Shown here one piece after another: positions 43,855 through 55,202 of a stretch of DNA of 64,000 nt. The translations under genes were made by a program, and so were the position numbers. The stretch covers positions 8,637,455 to 8,701,454 of the forward strand of contig CAXIPT010000002.1 of the NCBI GenBank assembly GCA_964030475.1. Reading direction: 5' to 3'. The notes under the pieces are model-generated. The model did not search any database and was not told the DNA's origin. It saw only the letters and a program-made list of their open reading frames with translations. This DNA is from Tethya wilhelma (taxonomy: Eukaryota; Porifera; Demospongiae; Tethyida; Tethyidae). Each line of letters starts with the position of its first letter. The stretch's first letter is position 1.

Positions 43855-45243
43855 TACAAGTAGTAAGCAGTGTAGGAATGGGTAATGCTGTAAAAAGTAT
43901 TGGAACAAGGAATGGTCTCAATTTCGGCACATGACTACTTCATTTTCAGTTTTGATCCCTCATAGCTAATTGTTATAAATTTAAAATTATAATGCTTAAA
44001 AGAATGATCTGTACTTGAATATCACATTTTATCACGTTAAATGTAATGGTTCAAATTCTTGCCATTCTGCTAAAAAGTTGGATAAAGCATAGCTGGCATG
44101 CAGGATTAGATTACTAGCCCAGACCTGGGTACAAAAAATGAAGTAGTCATGTGCCGAAATTGAGACCATTCCTTGTTCCAATACTTTTTACAGCATTACC
44201 CATTCCTACACTGCTTATTTTTTTTAAAATTTTTACTACTTGTTCATTCACTTTTTTCAACACTACAGTGTGGAGACAATCAGAGACTGGTTAGTCCCTA
44301 CAAAAAGCTTGAGTTATCTGAGTAGCAGCTATAATATTGTCTGCAAGAGCAGCTAATGCACATGCGCATTAAATGCCACGTGGATAAATGACCTTTGGAC
44401 TCTACCTAAAAGATGGCTACATTGAAGTACATGAATTTATACTCTAAGTTTCAAAGCTCTCTAGTTTTTGTTTAGGCTTATTTGTGTTGAAAACGGGTAT
44501 AAAGGAATGTAGTACCTATGAAAAGAACTTATACTTTGTGCTATCAAAGTTGGCTCAGCACATTTTGGTTCTCTGGAAATGCTTTTTAAGTAAGTCAGTT
44601 AGGAAGTAAGTACACAAGTTAGATGAACAAAAATGGCACTCTTGTGGCTTCCCACTAGCGCTCTCTACGAGCGCTGAGGAAAGTTTTTGTGAGTGTTAGG
44701 CCTTGCATGCAATTGGTAATCTGTCAGTGAGAGCCTCTGAGCAAGTTTGAAGACTTAATTTTGTTTTGCTAGATTTTTATAGTGACCAACATTTTGTATT
44801 GTGTCTATGGGACAGTCGGCCCATTCCTACTATACTGTGATGGACTTGAACTATTACTTTATTTGGTAGTTATTTCTTTGTTGTTGTGTAGTTCTAATAG
44901 TTTGTACTTTGATCCTATTTTGTGGTTAGGCTCTTTAGTATCAATTGTCATTTGTTAGCATATGGTGTGTTAATTGGTTTTAGTCCTCATAGTCTTTGTG
45001 TGTTATCCCTTTGTTAGAGCGAGCCCCCTAGGTGTTACTTTGTGTCTAGTTGCTAAGGTAGTTACTATTTAAGGCTTGTGTGTTTTTGGTAGTTTAGCTC
45101 TGTAATTCTGTAAACTCTGTTAAGAAAAGTGGAAAATCTTCAATTCAATTTCAATACGTTTCTTCAACTTGTAACTGAGAACTCGCTTACTATAGTATAG
45201 ACAGGCAGTCTATCACATATACGTACTACCGTACGTATGATAA
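43855..45243 (+). repeat. Most complete composite repeat A copy (interrupted by an LTR)
   Basis: It has a two-armed MITE-A (43855-44244) and the tail unit (44245-44835 and 45218-45243). The tail is split by a 382 bp insertion inside the terminal TACTATACGTACTACC motif. The other copies show the uninterrupted site. Confidence 0.8.
44836..45217. mobile_element. Solo LTR, 382 bp, with 5 bp target duplication
   Basis: It begins TGTGATGGAC, ends GTCTATCACA (TG...CA termini with short imperfect inverted ends), and is flanked by TATAC on both sides (44831-44835, 45218-45222). The empty site is known from the repeat copies at 32.4, 40.9 and 42.8 kb. A TATTTAAGG promoter-like box lies near 45067. No internal retroelement genes are present, so it is a recombination remnant. 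Confidence 0.85.
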
Positions 45244-46599
45244 GTGTCATGGAAAGGTAACAATCATCTACCGTAAGTTTATTGTCACAATTCGTGACCA
45301 TCATCTGCTAAGTGTTACTGCCTTCTGCATTCTAGCTAGCTATCTCTGCTGAAGTTTCATATTTGCACTGGCACATTTGTATAATTTTTTGTACACATAT
45401 TAAATATTAGTTTCTCATATCTGAGCCATGCAGTTCAGAGTTTAGTTTTGATCTTTCTGTCAACATAAATTTTAACAACACACGCAAACAAACTGAAGTC
45501 CATCTAGTTTGAGAATGCTAGTAAAGAATTGAATAACTTTATTATCCAACCTATTTCAAAATTTCAAGCACCATTGGAAAGCACTAATTCTCCCCGTTCT
45601 TTTGGCTGCTTTTTCAGCTTCCTACACCTTACCAGTCAAAAGTTAGCTATTTTGTCCCATAGAATTAGTATAGCATGAATCTCATTATTATAGTCAAGAT
45701 GGACTTTAGTGATCAGATGCACACTACTGAAGGTTTATTCTTCAGTCTTTGCTGTACAGGTTTCAAGTACTTCTCTTGATTAATCCTTGGCGCACGCATG
45801 CACAGCAAGGGTTACGGTAGTTGTTTTGTATGTCTGTCTGTCTGATAGATTTTTTTGTCCACTCTATATCTCAAGAACAGAAGGCCCAGTCTTCCAAAGC
45901 GGCATACCAAGGTTTAAAAATTGATACTATCTAAAAAAAATTACACGTCAGTAGCATTCAACAAAACCTGGTAGTTTCTGAGTTCTGAGGCTTTTTAGCA
46001 TCTCTGAGCTATAAGCTTCGAGGCCACACCTGCTAATCACGCCCATTTCTTAGTGTGTGCTATTTAGAATTGGCAGAAGCATGCAACTTGCTTATTTTGT
46101 ATATAAATTTAGCAAGCAATAACACTATACTCTTATTAATCGTTCTGTTTGGGCATATTATAAGCATGTTTTTAGTGAGTCTAAGGCATTTCAGAGTTAA
46201 TGATAGTCAAGACTGATCAACAATCACCGAGTCATGTTATGTGAACTTACCACTGAGCTATTACAGTGCTAGTACTCTGACCAAATCTTTGCAGGTATAA
46301 TATCCCATCGTTAGTGAAAAATTATTCTCTGTGTAGCCGATCAGGCTGCCAGTACCAGCCTCCCTATCTGCCCACTGGGCATCCACAGTTATAAAGTAAT
46401 TGTAGCTAGTGTCCTCTGCTGTTCATTGTACATACTGGTAGCTAGATTGTCACGTGTGACAATGTAGTGTATTGCTAGGGTGCCAAGGGTTAAGCACCTT
46501 GGTGCCTTTTAATTTCTATTTGACCACAATATTGCAACCACATGCACTTCATGTAATTATGTCTTAATGGTGCATACATAACGTGCTACAGGTACTAAA
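45244..46599. other. Intergenic region with dispersed repeats
   Basis: 45525-45720 is a diverged copy of 62565-62765 (CCAACC-ATTTCAAAATTTCAAGCACC... ACCAGTCAAAAGTTA). 45775-46075 is the partner of 33920-34210. No gene recognised. Confidence 0.5.
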
Positions 46600-46706
46600 G
46601 ATGAAGNAGTCATGTGCCGAAATTCAGAGACTTGTCTTGTTTCCTTGCTTTTTACAGCACTGCCCATTCCTACACTTCTCATTTTTATAAAATTTTTACT
46701 ACTTGT
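46600..46706. repeat. Right arm of MITE family A
   Basis: TCATGTGCCGAAATTCAGAG ... AAAATTTTTACTACTTG, with an N at 46607. Confidence 0.75.
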
Positions 46707-47561
46707 ATATTATAGTCTGCTTGCAATGCATGGTTAATTTTCATTGATATACAATTTTTTGCCACTGATGTGAGCTACAACACTGTATAGTGGCAAAGAT
46801 AAATCCAGTGGACATTTAAATTCAATTATTCTATCTTGCAATTGTGTAGGATTGCTATACTCTCCAATGCCTGCATGCTGCTCTGAGACATCACTGCTCT
46901 GATTATACTGATGCAATGTAGAACTAAGGTATATATGTAATGTAGTGTTCAGTTACACAAAATGGCATTCCACTATATGCCATTGTACATGACATTAAGT
47001 GTATCGTTAATGGTTGTTTGGTTCCAATTTTTGTGGATGAAACAAATTTTTTTGTATAGTTGTGAGTTAAAAATGAAAAAATATTGTTTTATCACATCAC
47101 ATAGCTAAGTGCTCTAGCTCTTACACAAAATAGCATATGTACCACTTCATGTATTACGAACAGCTAGCATGACATTTAAATTTTAGTGCAACAAAGTAAG
47201 CCTTAGGAGGGGAGTTAGGCTTTACTGAGGGTTTCTTTGTGAGGGTGGAGCCCAAGGCAAATTAGAAGGGAGGTCACGGGTTCTTCCCACCGGAAAATTT
47301 TGAGATTGTAGATTTGAATGCGGAGACATTATATTTGAGCAAAATAAGCAAAGTTTGTTTGGAAATGTAACACTGAGTACATTCATTTAATCCTATGGAG
47401 GGTAGCTACTGGGAGGAAGCTGAAGTTTGAGGGGGAATCTGGTGAGTTTGGGGGTCAGAGAAGCTTCCTTTCCCCACCCCCCTTCTCAAAATTTACTGAT
47501 AAATAGGCCATTGATATAGAGAATTTGGTCAGAATTTTAACTTAATATATGTGAGTCAAGA
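46707..47561. other. Upstream region of the knottin gene
   Basis: It contains the inverted-repeat partner of 41818-41960 (46935-47085). No coding pattern recognised. Confidence 0.4.
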
Positions 47562-47896
47562 ATGAATAAACTCCTGATACTGTTCACTGCCCTTTCCCTC
47601 TCAGCTTTGGCTACTGGAATTCCGGCTCCAGGAAAAGACAGGACCTACAAGCAGGCACTCAATTTGATCAACATCGTTGCCAAGGCCCAGCTCATGAACT
47701 CAGAGTCTGCTAATGAAGGTAGTCTTTATAAGAATTAAATGTTACAGTAAAACAGTTACTACATAATTATACTACACATATTGTTATCAATGCAGCTGGC
47801 TGCAAAGATTACTATTCAGTTTGTGGGTTAAACTCGGATTGCTGCTCTGGCTACTGTGTGATACCACTTCTTTCAGCCTATGGTATCTGTCGTTAA
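47562..47896 (+). CDS. Small secreted six-cysteine knottin (ICK-like) peptide, 2 exons (85 aa)
   Basis: Exon 1 (47562-47718) encodes a signal peptide (MNKLLILFTALSLSALA) and a propeptide-like segment rich in Lys and Asn. Exon 2 (47796-47896) joins in phase 1 across a 77 bp GT..AG intron (donor GTAGTC, acceptor ATGCAG) and encodes all six cysteines before the TAA. The spacing C-x6-C-x5-C-C-x3-C-x10-C is the inhibitor-cystine-knot framework. Sponges are known to make ICK peptides (asteropsins), but the framework is also used by toxins, antimicrobial peptides and protease inhibitors; function cannot be assigned. The frame for the ORF at 47821-48003 is a shadow. No paralogue is visible nearby. 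Confidence 0.82.
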
Positions 47897-48058
47897 AAGT
47901 TGACACTGTTGTTATAAAAACTGAATTCTATAGATTAGGCTATAGTGCATGCATGGTGTACTTTGTTTGTGCCTGTTACGCAGCTGCATGCATATATATA
48001 TAATATTGCAGTATTATTGAATGCATGCATGGCATGTAAGCTACCAATTAAATTTATA

Positions 48059-48425
48059 CAAGTAGTAAAAATTTCATAAAAAATTAGAAATGTAGGAATG
48101 GGCAGTGCTGTAAAATGAAAGGAAACAAGGCAGGACTTTAAATGTCGGCATATGACTACTTCATTTACATGTGATAGTACACATGGATGCAATCCATCAT
48201 GATCCTGCATGAGTTGAAATTTTAATTCCAATTAAGTCATGAATTAATTTAATGGATCAAAAGATAGACAGGCAACCTATGTGAGCTTGGAAATATATAA
48301 TAAAACATATGCAATGATTCAGAAGTAGTCATGTGCCGAAATTTAGAGTCCTGCCTTGTTTCCTTTCATTTTACAGCACTGCCCATTCCTACACTTCTAA
48401 TTTTCATGAAATTTTTACTACTTGT
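48059..48425. mobile_element. MITE family A, complete two-armed copy
   Basis: ACAAGTAGTAAAAATTTCAT at the left and its exact reverse complement at the right (48406-48425) terminate inverted arms of about 110 bp around a central spacer. It ends about 20 bp before the donor of the orphan death-domain-gene exon. Confidence 0.85.
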
Positions 48426-48446
48426 GTATACAGAATGTTCACTCAC

Positions 48447-49068
48447 CTTTCATAGTATTTTGGTCAGCAAACATGTTGCTATCCAAACTAAACATATCCT
48501 GATAGTTGCCCAGATTGACACCAACAATTTGTGGTGTGGAGAAAGCAGTTGTTTGTGATGTAGACACCAGGAAGGGATCAATATCAACAGCAATAGCTTG
48601 GAATTCCACAGACGAACATTGCTTCTTGCCTTTATCGAGTTCTGACTTACAAAGGTTGGCAATAGCTGCAGCAAGGCTCTTCTGAATTGTCTCTTTGTCA
48701 GTCAAGAATTGCTCCAACTGTGACTTGGAGTGGAACTTGATACAAAACATCAACACTGCTTGTTCACAATAGACAGAGTCCACTTGACAGACACCATGCT
48801 TGGAAAGGATGGGAGAAACTGCTTGAAGCAAACTGGTTTCCAAAAGCTTCACACGAACACTAGTCATGGATAGAAAGTTTAATGTAACATTTCCATCGTG
48901 TAGCTCAATGACAACTTGATTGCTATTGATAGTAATGGGCATCCTCAAGATGAAGAAATCTTCAGTAGCCTGATCAGAATCAGCATTGGGAGCATTGCGG
49001 TCCACCCTCACTCTATCTGTCAGCAACTCCAGGAGATACCAAATCACAGCCGCAATGGTGAAAATCAT
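48447..49068 (-). pseudogene. Orphan first exon of the membrane death-domain gene
   Basis: The frame from ATG 49068 to the donor at 48446 (AAAG then GTGAGT) is intact and in phase 1, like the functional copy. It encodes a hydrophobic N-terminal anchor and the same ~200-residue luminal or extracellular segment, ending ...MFADQNT. No death-domain or coiled-coil exon follows downstream on the minus strand within this window, and a MITE lies just beyond the donor. It is probably a partial duplicate, unless spliced to something far away. The predicted upstream start (TTG, 49110) is not an ATG. Confidence 0.7.
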
Positions 49069-49787
49069 GATCAGTTTTAGCACGTGAAGTACGAATGAAA
49101 TGTACACCAAGTTTAATACGATCCATTCATTATGCTTATCCCACGATCAATGAATCTGCATGTACACAACAATTAAAGAGAGAATAATAATTATGAATGG
49201 AAATATTTCAAGCTGTCATACATTTAGACAGAGGTCTGCTCATAGGAATCCGTTTCGATAGGAAAAGGGTCTGGTCTCAATGCAGTCTTGGTATAGACAA
49301 TACATGTAGTCTACTATTCATGTTGTCCACATGCATGGCAATGGATAACCAGGATAGCCAGTACACTACAACTCATGTCACATGCACAATAATCAAATTA
49401 TTGTGGTAACTTTTTGAGTGACAGCAGTTTGTCAGCATGCATGGTGAAAAGGAAAAAGATTTAAAATTAGGCAGAGAAGGAAGTAAGTGTGGTCAAATCA
49501 GTGATGTACAGTTGTAAGTCTACATAGCTAGCTATGTGACTCATAAAACTTGATTTTTCCATACTTGGACAGTGGAATCACCCCACGTTCATGGACACAT
49601 GACTAAAGTACACCCAGCTTAAAACCGATCATAGTCTGTAGTGTAGTTACACACCAAGAGTCTTACCTTATGCCTACACAACGAATGAAGAGTGCCCAAC
49701 CTCTGAATAAAACGACACCAAACGTCCCATGGACAGACCAAGACTTGTTAGACAGCGAGCATCAAAAAATCCACGATCTGACATAAT

Positions 49788-49815
49788 ACGCATGCGCATT
49801 AAATTGGCGGGAAAA
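49788..49815. promoter_or_regulatory. NRF1-like plus E2F-like motifs in a possible bidirectional promoter
   Basis: ACGCATGCGCAT followed by TTGGCGGGAAAA lies about 720 bp upstream of the orphan exon ATG. The pair is conserved in the other duplication copy. Confidence 0.35.
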
Positions 49816-50303
49816 TCAACAAAATTACGTAGAGCAAAATGAACAAGACTCAATCTGTGAGTGCCATGGCCAGTGTTAACGTTCACAGCAATAGTCTAGC
49901 ATGGAGAGTGTTCAACATAGATATGTCACCTCTGGATACTCAAGAGAGGGAAAATAAATTGTGACTTCCCAACCATTGACAAGAAGCTCAAAAATATTAC
50001 TTTCTCCAATTATGCGAAAGTCTGAAACTAATGCCAAGTCCTCTGCCGCTGACTCTCAAAAAGAACCAACAAATATATTGGAGAGAAGAAGAATCAACTC
50101 AGAAATGGTGTGTTCATATTGCTATGATACTGTAGTATTGCATGTATCAGTCCAGACAGTCAAATTAAAACTAGTTAATACTAACTCAGTATTTTCAGCC
50201 GAGTCAGGTTATTCTGATGCCATGTATTGATGTAGTCCTGAATGAGACATAAGAGAAAGCACTTTATACTTTTTAGGCTGCCATAAATTAGATGTACCGG
50301 TAT

Positions 50304-50579
50304 ATTGTGTGGCTTGTTCACCATTGACTCGGACTCCCAACCCATGGGTAGGCGGTTCGAGTCCCTCCAGTGCCACAGGTATTTGTTTCCCATTTTCTCT
50401 TTCGAGCTCTGTCTAGGAGTTAACTCAGCTCTACCCCAAAAAATGAGGAGGTGAATTTCACCGCATCCTTCGGAGGGGATGTAAAGCCGTCGGTCCCGGG
50501 GGACCTGCGTTCATTAGCCCTAGGCTATTTGCAGGCCCTCGTTAGCCACAATTGTGGTAAACCCGAAGGGGGACTTAAA

Positions 50580-50612
<33 letters not shown>
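50304..50612 (+). mobile_element. tRNA-derived SINE with poly(A) tail
   Basis: It contains a B box (GGCGGTTCGAGTCCC near 50352) and GACTCGGACTCCCAACCC, and ends in a long A run (about 50588-50612). It is flanked by GGTAT at 50299-50303 and 50614-50618. The empty site is visible in the duplicate at 60500 (GTATATGGTATTT). Confidence 0.8.
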
Positions 50613-50614
<2 letters not shown>

Positions 50615-51521
50615 GTATTTAACTGTACAGTGCACATTATTGTACCAGTACGTAGTGTGCACAAAAAATTCGTGACAACTTCTTCTTGTATCATGAGGAA
50701 CATCCACTGGGAGAATTGATGGTATTATTATGAAAAGCCACTCCAGCACAATGTTGATGTAGATTGTATCGTTCCTTTGTTCTTTCTCTCAATTTACATT
50801 CCTCCACCCCATCCATTCCTCAGGTATTGTCTGGTAAAATAAGCTCAGTTGTTCGTCACTGGTGCTGGTTGCCGAAGGCTGGCTCCGAGGCTTTTCTCAA
50901 TATGTAGAGATGGCTGGTGATGGTTAGCGCCTATGATGAGCTTCCCAGTGGAGAGAGATGTGGTGAGAGGCAGTTTGTACGAGGACATGTGCACCTATAG
51001 AACAGAGAGAGGAAACAAAAGGGTATATATAAGTGGCATAAAAATAATTTGAATTTAATGTGAAATAGTAGTGTAGTACAGACTGTCAGTAGTCCACCTG
51101 CAGTTGGCACTGTAGATTTTGAAAGAAAAAAAATCATAGTAATCTCCCTTTTATGTTGTGTTCTTCACTGGGACAGTCAGCCCATTCCTATTCCATATAC
51201 GTATGTATGATACTGTAATAGCTTTATTGGATCCTTTTCCATATACCACACATACATGTGTTAATAAGGAGGGGGTCTCGGGCTATGGCCAACAGTGTGA
51301 GTGCATGTACATGATATCCAGTTTGCTTAGACGGTATATAGTGGGCCCAATCAAGTTAGCCGACATGACTGACCTGATTGTTTTAGGTGACATCAGACTC
51401 TAGGCACCTAGGCAGCCAAGTCAATATAATTGTAGTATAGCCATCAATTACATATATTTCCTACCCTAGTATAGTTTACTATAGGAACATGAGGGTGTTA
51501 TGAATCATAACAGCCCCCCTC

Positions 51522-51565
51522 AGGGCTACAAGGGATGATATGAACATATCATCCCTTGTAGCCCT
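51522..51565. repeat. Palindromic hairpin near the Crypton 3' end
   Basis: AGGGCTACAAGGGATGATATG and its exact reverse complement are separated by 2 bases. The same hairpin, with one change, is at 53101-53144 at the matching position of the second element. Confidence 0.8.
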
Positions 51566-51723
51566 TTGGCTATTCAATGCAATTTTATTCAGCCTCAAGT
51601 CTCATCAACTGCTAGCATCATGTATATAGATAAATATTTAATTTAATTAATAATAATTTGTTATCATCATGATTACAACTTTTAACACCATCAGAGTCAG
51701 GCTGGCAGTCTGTCGACATGTCA

Positions 51724-52884
51724 TTAGTGAGACTGAGTTGTATCTGATATATTTGAAGGCTGCGTAATGTTTATGGTGCAGTTCTGCAAGCTTTGGAATG
51801 AAACTGAAATTCCCCCATGTGTACCTGTACCGGTGTTTGTAGGATGAGAAGGATTGATATTTACTATATTCTCTTTGTATGAATTCATCTGCTGTTGGAA
51901 TGTAGTCTGTGTTGTTGATAAAATAGTAGAAGCAGCTTTATGTTGCTCTTCACTTGACCGTTCGTATGTTCGTAGTGCTTCTAGTGAGCGATGTCCAGTT
52001 CGCTCTTGAACAATCTTTTCCGGAACTCCACGTTTAAAGAGTTTAGTTGCACTTGTAGCACGCAAACTATGGTTGGTCTTCTTTCCATCTATTCCAGCAG
52101 TGTCACACATATTTTTTATCATGCTTTGAAGTGTATTTTTCCCCAATGGTACAGCAGAGTACCAAGGTTTGTTAACTTCTTTGGAAACCTTTTCTAGTGG
52201 TCGCACGTAAAAGAGATCCTTTTCAACTGCTTCTCTAGGTAGTCTGCTGATGTAGCAATCCAAAATATAAACAGGGCAGCGATTGCCTGCTTCTGGTACT
52301 ACAAACACAGGAACAACTTTGCTTTTGACATGGAGTTTTTTGAAGCTACCATTAGAAGTCTTTGATACATTTTCATAGTAAACGTATCGGTCATCCAATC
52401 GCTTTAACTGTGACAATTTTAGATTACGGTGTTCTTGTCCACCACGAAGGCTGAAGTTTTTACCAATAATGTAGAAGGCTGCATTCAGTAATCCCCTAGG
52501 GGTTGATGTGCTCAATACTCCAGTTTCCCACAATTTGTCCTCTTCGATCCTCGGTTGAAATTGTCTCAGCATGTTGAACCTGCCTACCAATACCGCTAGA
52601 ATGAAGTTCATGTAAATATGAGTCCAAAGTAGCATGAAGTGGTCTAAACCTGCTATCTTTTTTATCCATAAAGTTGAGTGAGTCAGGATTCCTCTGTCTC
52701 ATATGCCTCAATATTCCACAGAGAAGCTGGTTCAGAGAAGAAGGAGGGTATTCTTCTCCATTTTCTTTTCAAGTTTCCACAATAAACCGTGATAGAATTT
52801 GATTGAGTACTGATGGATCACTAGATGAAAGAATGTCCTCTGAGTTTACTTGGCTCTGTTCAGCCCATACTACAAAGTTTGTTG
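51724..52884 (-). pseudogene. Crypton-type tyrosine recombinase (DUF3504-like), copy 1, decayed
   Basis: The minus-strand frame from 52635 to 51724 has the tyrosine-recombinase landmarks: LRGGQEHRNL (first Arg region), HSLRATSAT (H-x2-R), ERTGHRSLEALRTYE (His and catalytic Tyr). This resembles animal Crypton and DUF3504 proteins. The N-terminal part lies in another frame: a 4 bp GATC insertion at about 52546-52549, absent from copy 2, shifts the frame. Farther upstream TGA (52769-52771) replaces the CGA of copy 2. The copy ends at the N at 52885. It is inactive as it stands, though the catalytic core is intact. Confidence 0.82.
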
Positions 52885-53290
52885 NCAGAGGAGAGAGCTA
52901 CCCTTGCCAAAGTTTTGCCCCCCCCCGAAATTTACATGTAAGCTAGTTTTTGTTGTTTTTTTAGCTTCCATGTAAAATATGGCAACACAAGCAAGGAATT
53001 AACAGGTTGTGATGTGCACACTCTTAAAACAATTATTTTACATATTTCCTACCCTAATATAGTGAACATGAGGGTGTTATGAATCATAACAGCCCCCCTC
53101 AGGGCTACAAGGGATGATAAGAACATATCATCCCTTGTAGCCCTTTGGCTATTCAATGCAATTATATTTAGCCTCAAGTCTCATCAACTACTAGTATCAT
53201 GTATATAGATAAATATTTAATTTAATTAATAATAATTTGTTATCATCATGATTACAACTTTTAACACTATCAGAGTCTGTCAACATGTCG

Positions 53291-54640
53291 TTAGTGAGAC
53301 TGAGCTGTATCTGATATATTTGAAGGCTGCGTAATGTTTATGGTGCAGTTCTGTAAGCTTTGGAATGAAACTGAAATTCCCCCATGTGTACCTGTACCGG
53401 TGTTTGTAGGATGAGAAGGATTGTATGAATTCATCTGCTGTTGGAATGTAGCCTGTGTTGTTGATAAAATAGTAGAAGCAGCTTTATGTTGCTCTTCACT
53501 TGACTGTTCGTATGTTCGTAGTGCTTCTAGTGAGCGATGTCCAGTTCGCTCTTGAACAATCTTTTCCGGAATTCTATCTATTCCAGTAGTGACACACGTA
53601 TTTTTTATCATGCTTTGAAGTGTATTTTTCCCCAATGGTACAGCAGAGTACCAAGGTTTGTTAACTTCTTTGGAAACCTTTTCTAATGGTCGCACGTAAA
53701 AGATTTCCTTTCAACTGCTTCTCTAGGTAGTCTGCTGATGTAGCAATCCAAAATATAAACAGGGCTGCGATTGCCTGCTTCTGGTACTACGAACACAGGA
53801 ACAACTTTGCTTTTGACATGGAGTTTTTTGAAGCTACCATTAGAAGTCTTTGATACATTTTACGAACACAGGAACAACTTTGCTTTTGACATGGAGTTTT
53901 TTGAAGCTACCATTAGAAGTCTTTGATACATTTTCATAGTAAACGTATCGGTCATCCAATGGCTTTAACTGTGACAATTTTAGATTACGGTGTTCTTGTC
54001 CACCACGAAGGCTGAAGTTTTTACCAATAATGTAGAAGGTTGCATTCAGTGATGTGCTCAATACTCCAGTTTCCCACAATTTGTCCTCTTCCTTGGTTGA
54101 AATTGTCTCAGCATGTTGAACCTACCTACCAATACCGCTAGAATGAAGTTCATGAAAATATGAGTCCAAAGTAGCATGAAGTGCTCTAAACCTGCTATCT
54201 TTTTTATCCATAAAGTTGAGTTAGTCAGGATTCCTCTGTCTCATATGCCTAAATATTCCACAGAGAAGCTGGTTCAGAGAAGAAGGAGGATATTCTTAGA
54301 ACTCCATTTTCTTTTCGAGTTTCCACAATAAACCGTGATAGAATTTGATTGAGTACTGATGGATCACTAGATGAAAGAATGTCCTCTGAGTTTACTTGGC
54401 TTTGTTCAGCCCATACTACAAAGTTTGTTAAGGCCCATTTGGTGTTTCTATCAGTGTTTTAAGGGACAAAACCCTTCGAATAACGAGCCATTTCCTCATC
54501 AGTTGCATGATGGAAGCGTTTAGAGCTAGACGCTTCAGAGCTGAGGGTGGAGCTGCTGGAGGAATTTTCGAGAGAAGGAAGTGGTAGTAGAAAGGATGGG
54601 TCGTCAAACTTGTAAGTAATTGGGTGTATCGCACGGGCGT
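53291..54640 (-). pseudogene. Crypton-type tyrosine recombinase, copy 2, decayed differently
   Basis: It is collinear with copy 1 and extends further at the N-terminal side (RFHHATDEEMARYSKG, then NTDRNTKWAL), where a TAA at 54459-54461 interrupts. It keeps the frame at the site of copy 1's GATC insertion. It has lost about 20 codons, including the whole H-x2-R catalytic box (junction near 53570), and carries a ~73 bp tandem duplication at 53791-53935. It cannot encode an active recombinase. Confidence 0.82.
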
Positions 54641-55202
54641 TTTGATTGGAAATTTAGTTGCTAAATTAGAACATTACGGTATACCTAATTAATATTCATA
54701 GCACTTAGCAACGCAAACTGATTACCACATAAAGTGGTTGCTATATATACTTTGGGATTCCTAGCACCAAATACAGCCAAAAACTGTTCTAAACATAGCA
54801 TACAGCTCTTCTACAGTACAATAAGCACAACTACGCAGCAGCTGCGCTAATACTAAATAACTGAGCATATTGAACAACCACACGGGTTTACATTTAGTAA
54901 CTAAAAAGCACCTTACTAACTGGGATTTTTTGTGCTTCCTAAAGTTTTCTGTGACACACATTCAGCATTTATGGAAAACATACATGTAAATCTTGCTTCT
55001 CTTTTTTTGCACAAAATGACAAGCATTCTAAAAATGATGAATATTAACAAAAAAATCTGTTCATGTATGTACCACAAGGTACTTTTAATGGCTCTAGAAG
55101 CCCAAATGGTAGAAGCACCACAGAATGAGAAAAGAACAGCCTTTGCCAGCATTGATCATTTGTGCCTACACAAATGCAGGCACCTATGGAGCACCACGCC
55201 AC
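54641..55202. other. Intergenic region
   Basis: No gene recognised; the overlapping ORFs here have no motifs. Confidence 0.4.

Larger units (their letters stand above)
48430..51150. repeat. Segmental duplication, copy 1 (partner 58620-61040)
   Basis: Exon 1 of the membrane death-domain gene, its upstream promoter region and further flank are collinear with 58620-61040 with small differences. Copy 1 additionally carries a SINE (50304-50612). In both copies a divergent plus-strand frame follows an ATG (copy 1: 49868) but meets an early stop, so no gene is called there. Confidence 0.85.

Noticed and set aside
47821..48003. 60-aa hydrophobic ORF overlapping the knottin exon
   Set aside because: Different frame from the spliced six-Cys peptide and runs into downstream non-coding sequence.
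49868..50107. Divergent plus-strand first exon opposite the orphan exon
   Set aside because: The ATG frames end at early stops in both duplication copies; a frame change would be needed, so no gene is called.
50340..50400. Possible tRNA gene
   Set aside because: A B box is present, but the sequence has a poly(A) tail and target duplications and no cloverleaf; it is a SINE.
50451..50675. 74-aa ORF with a Lys run
   Set aside because: Translation of the SINE body and its poly(A) tail.
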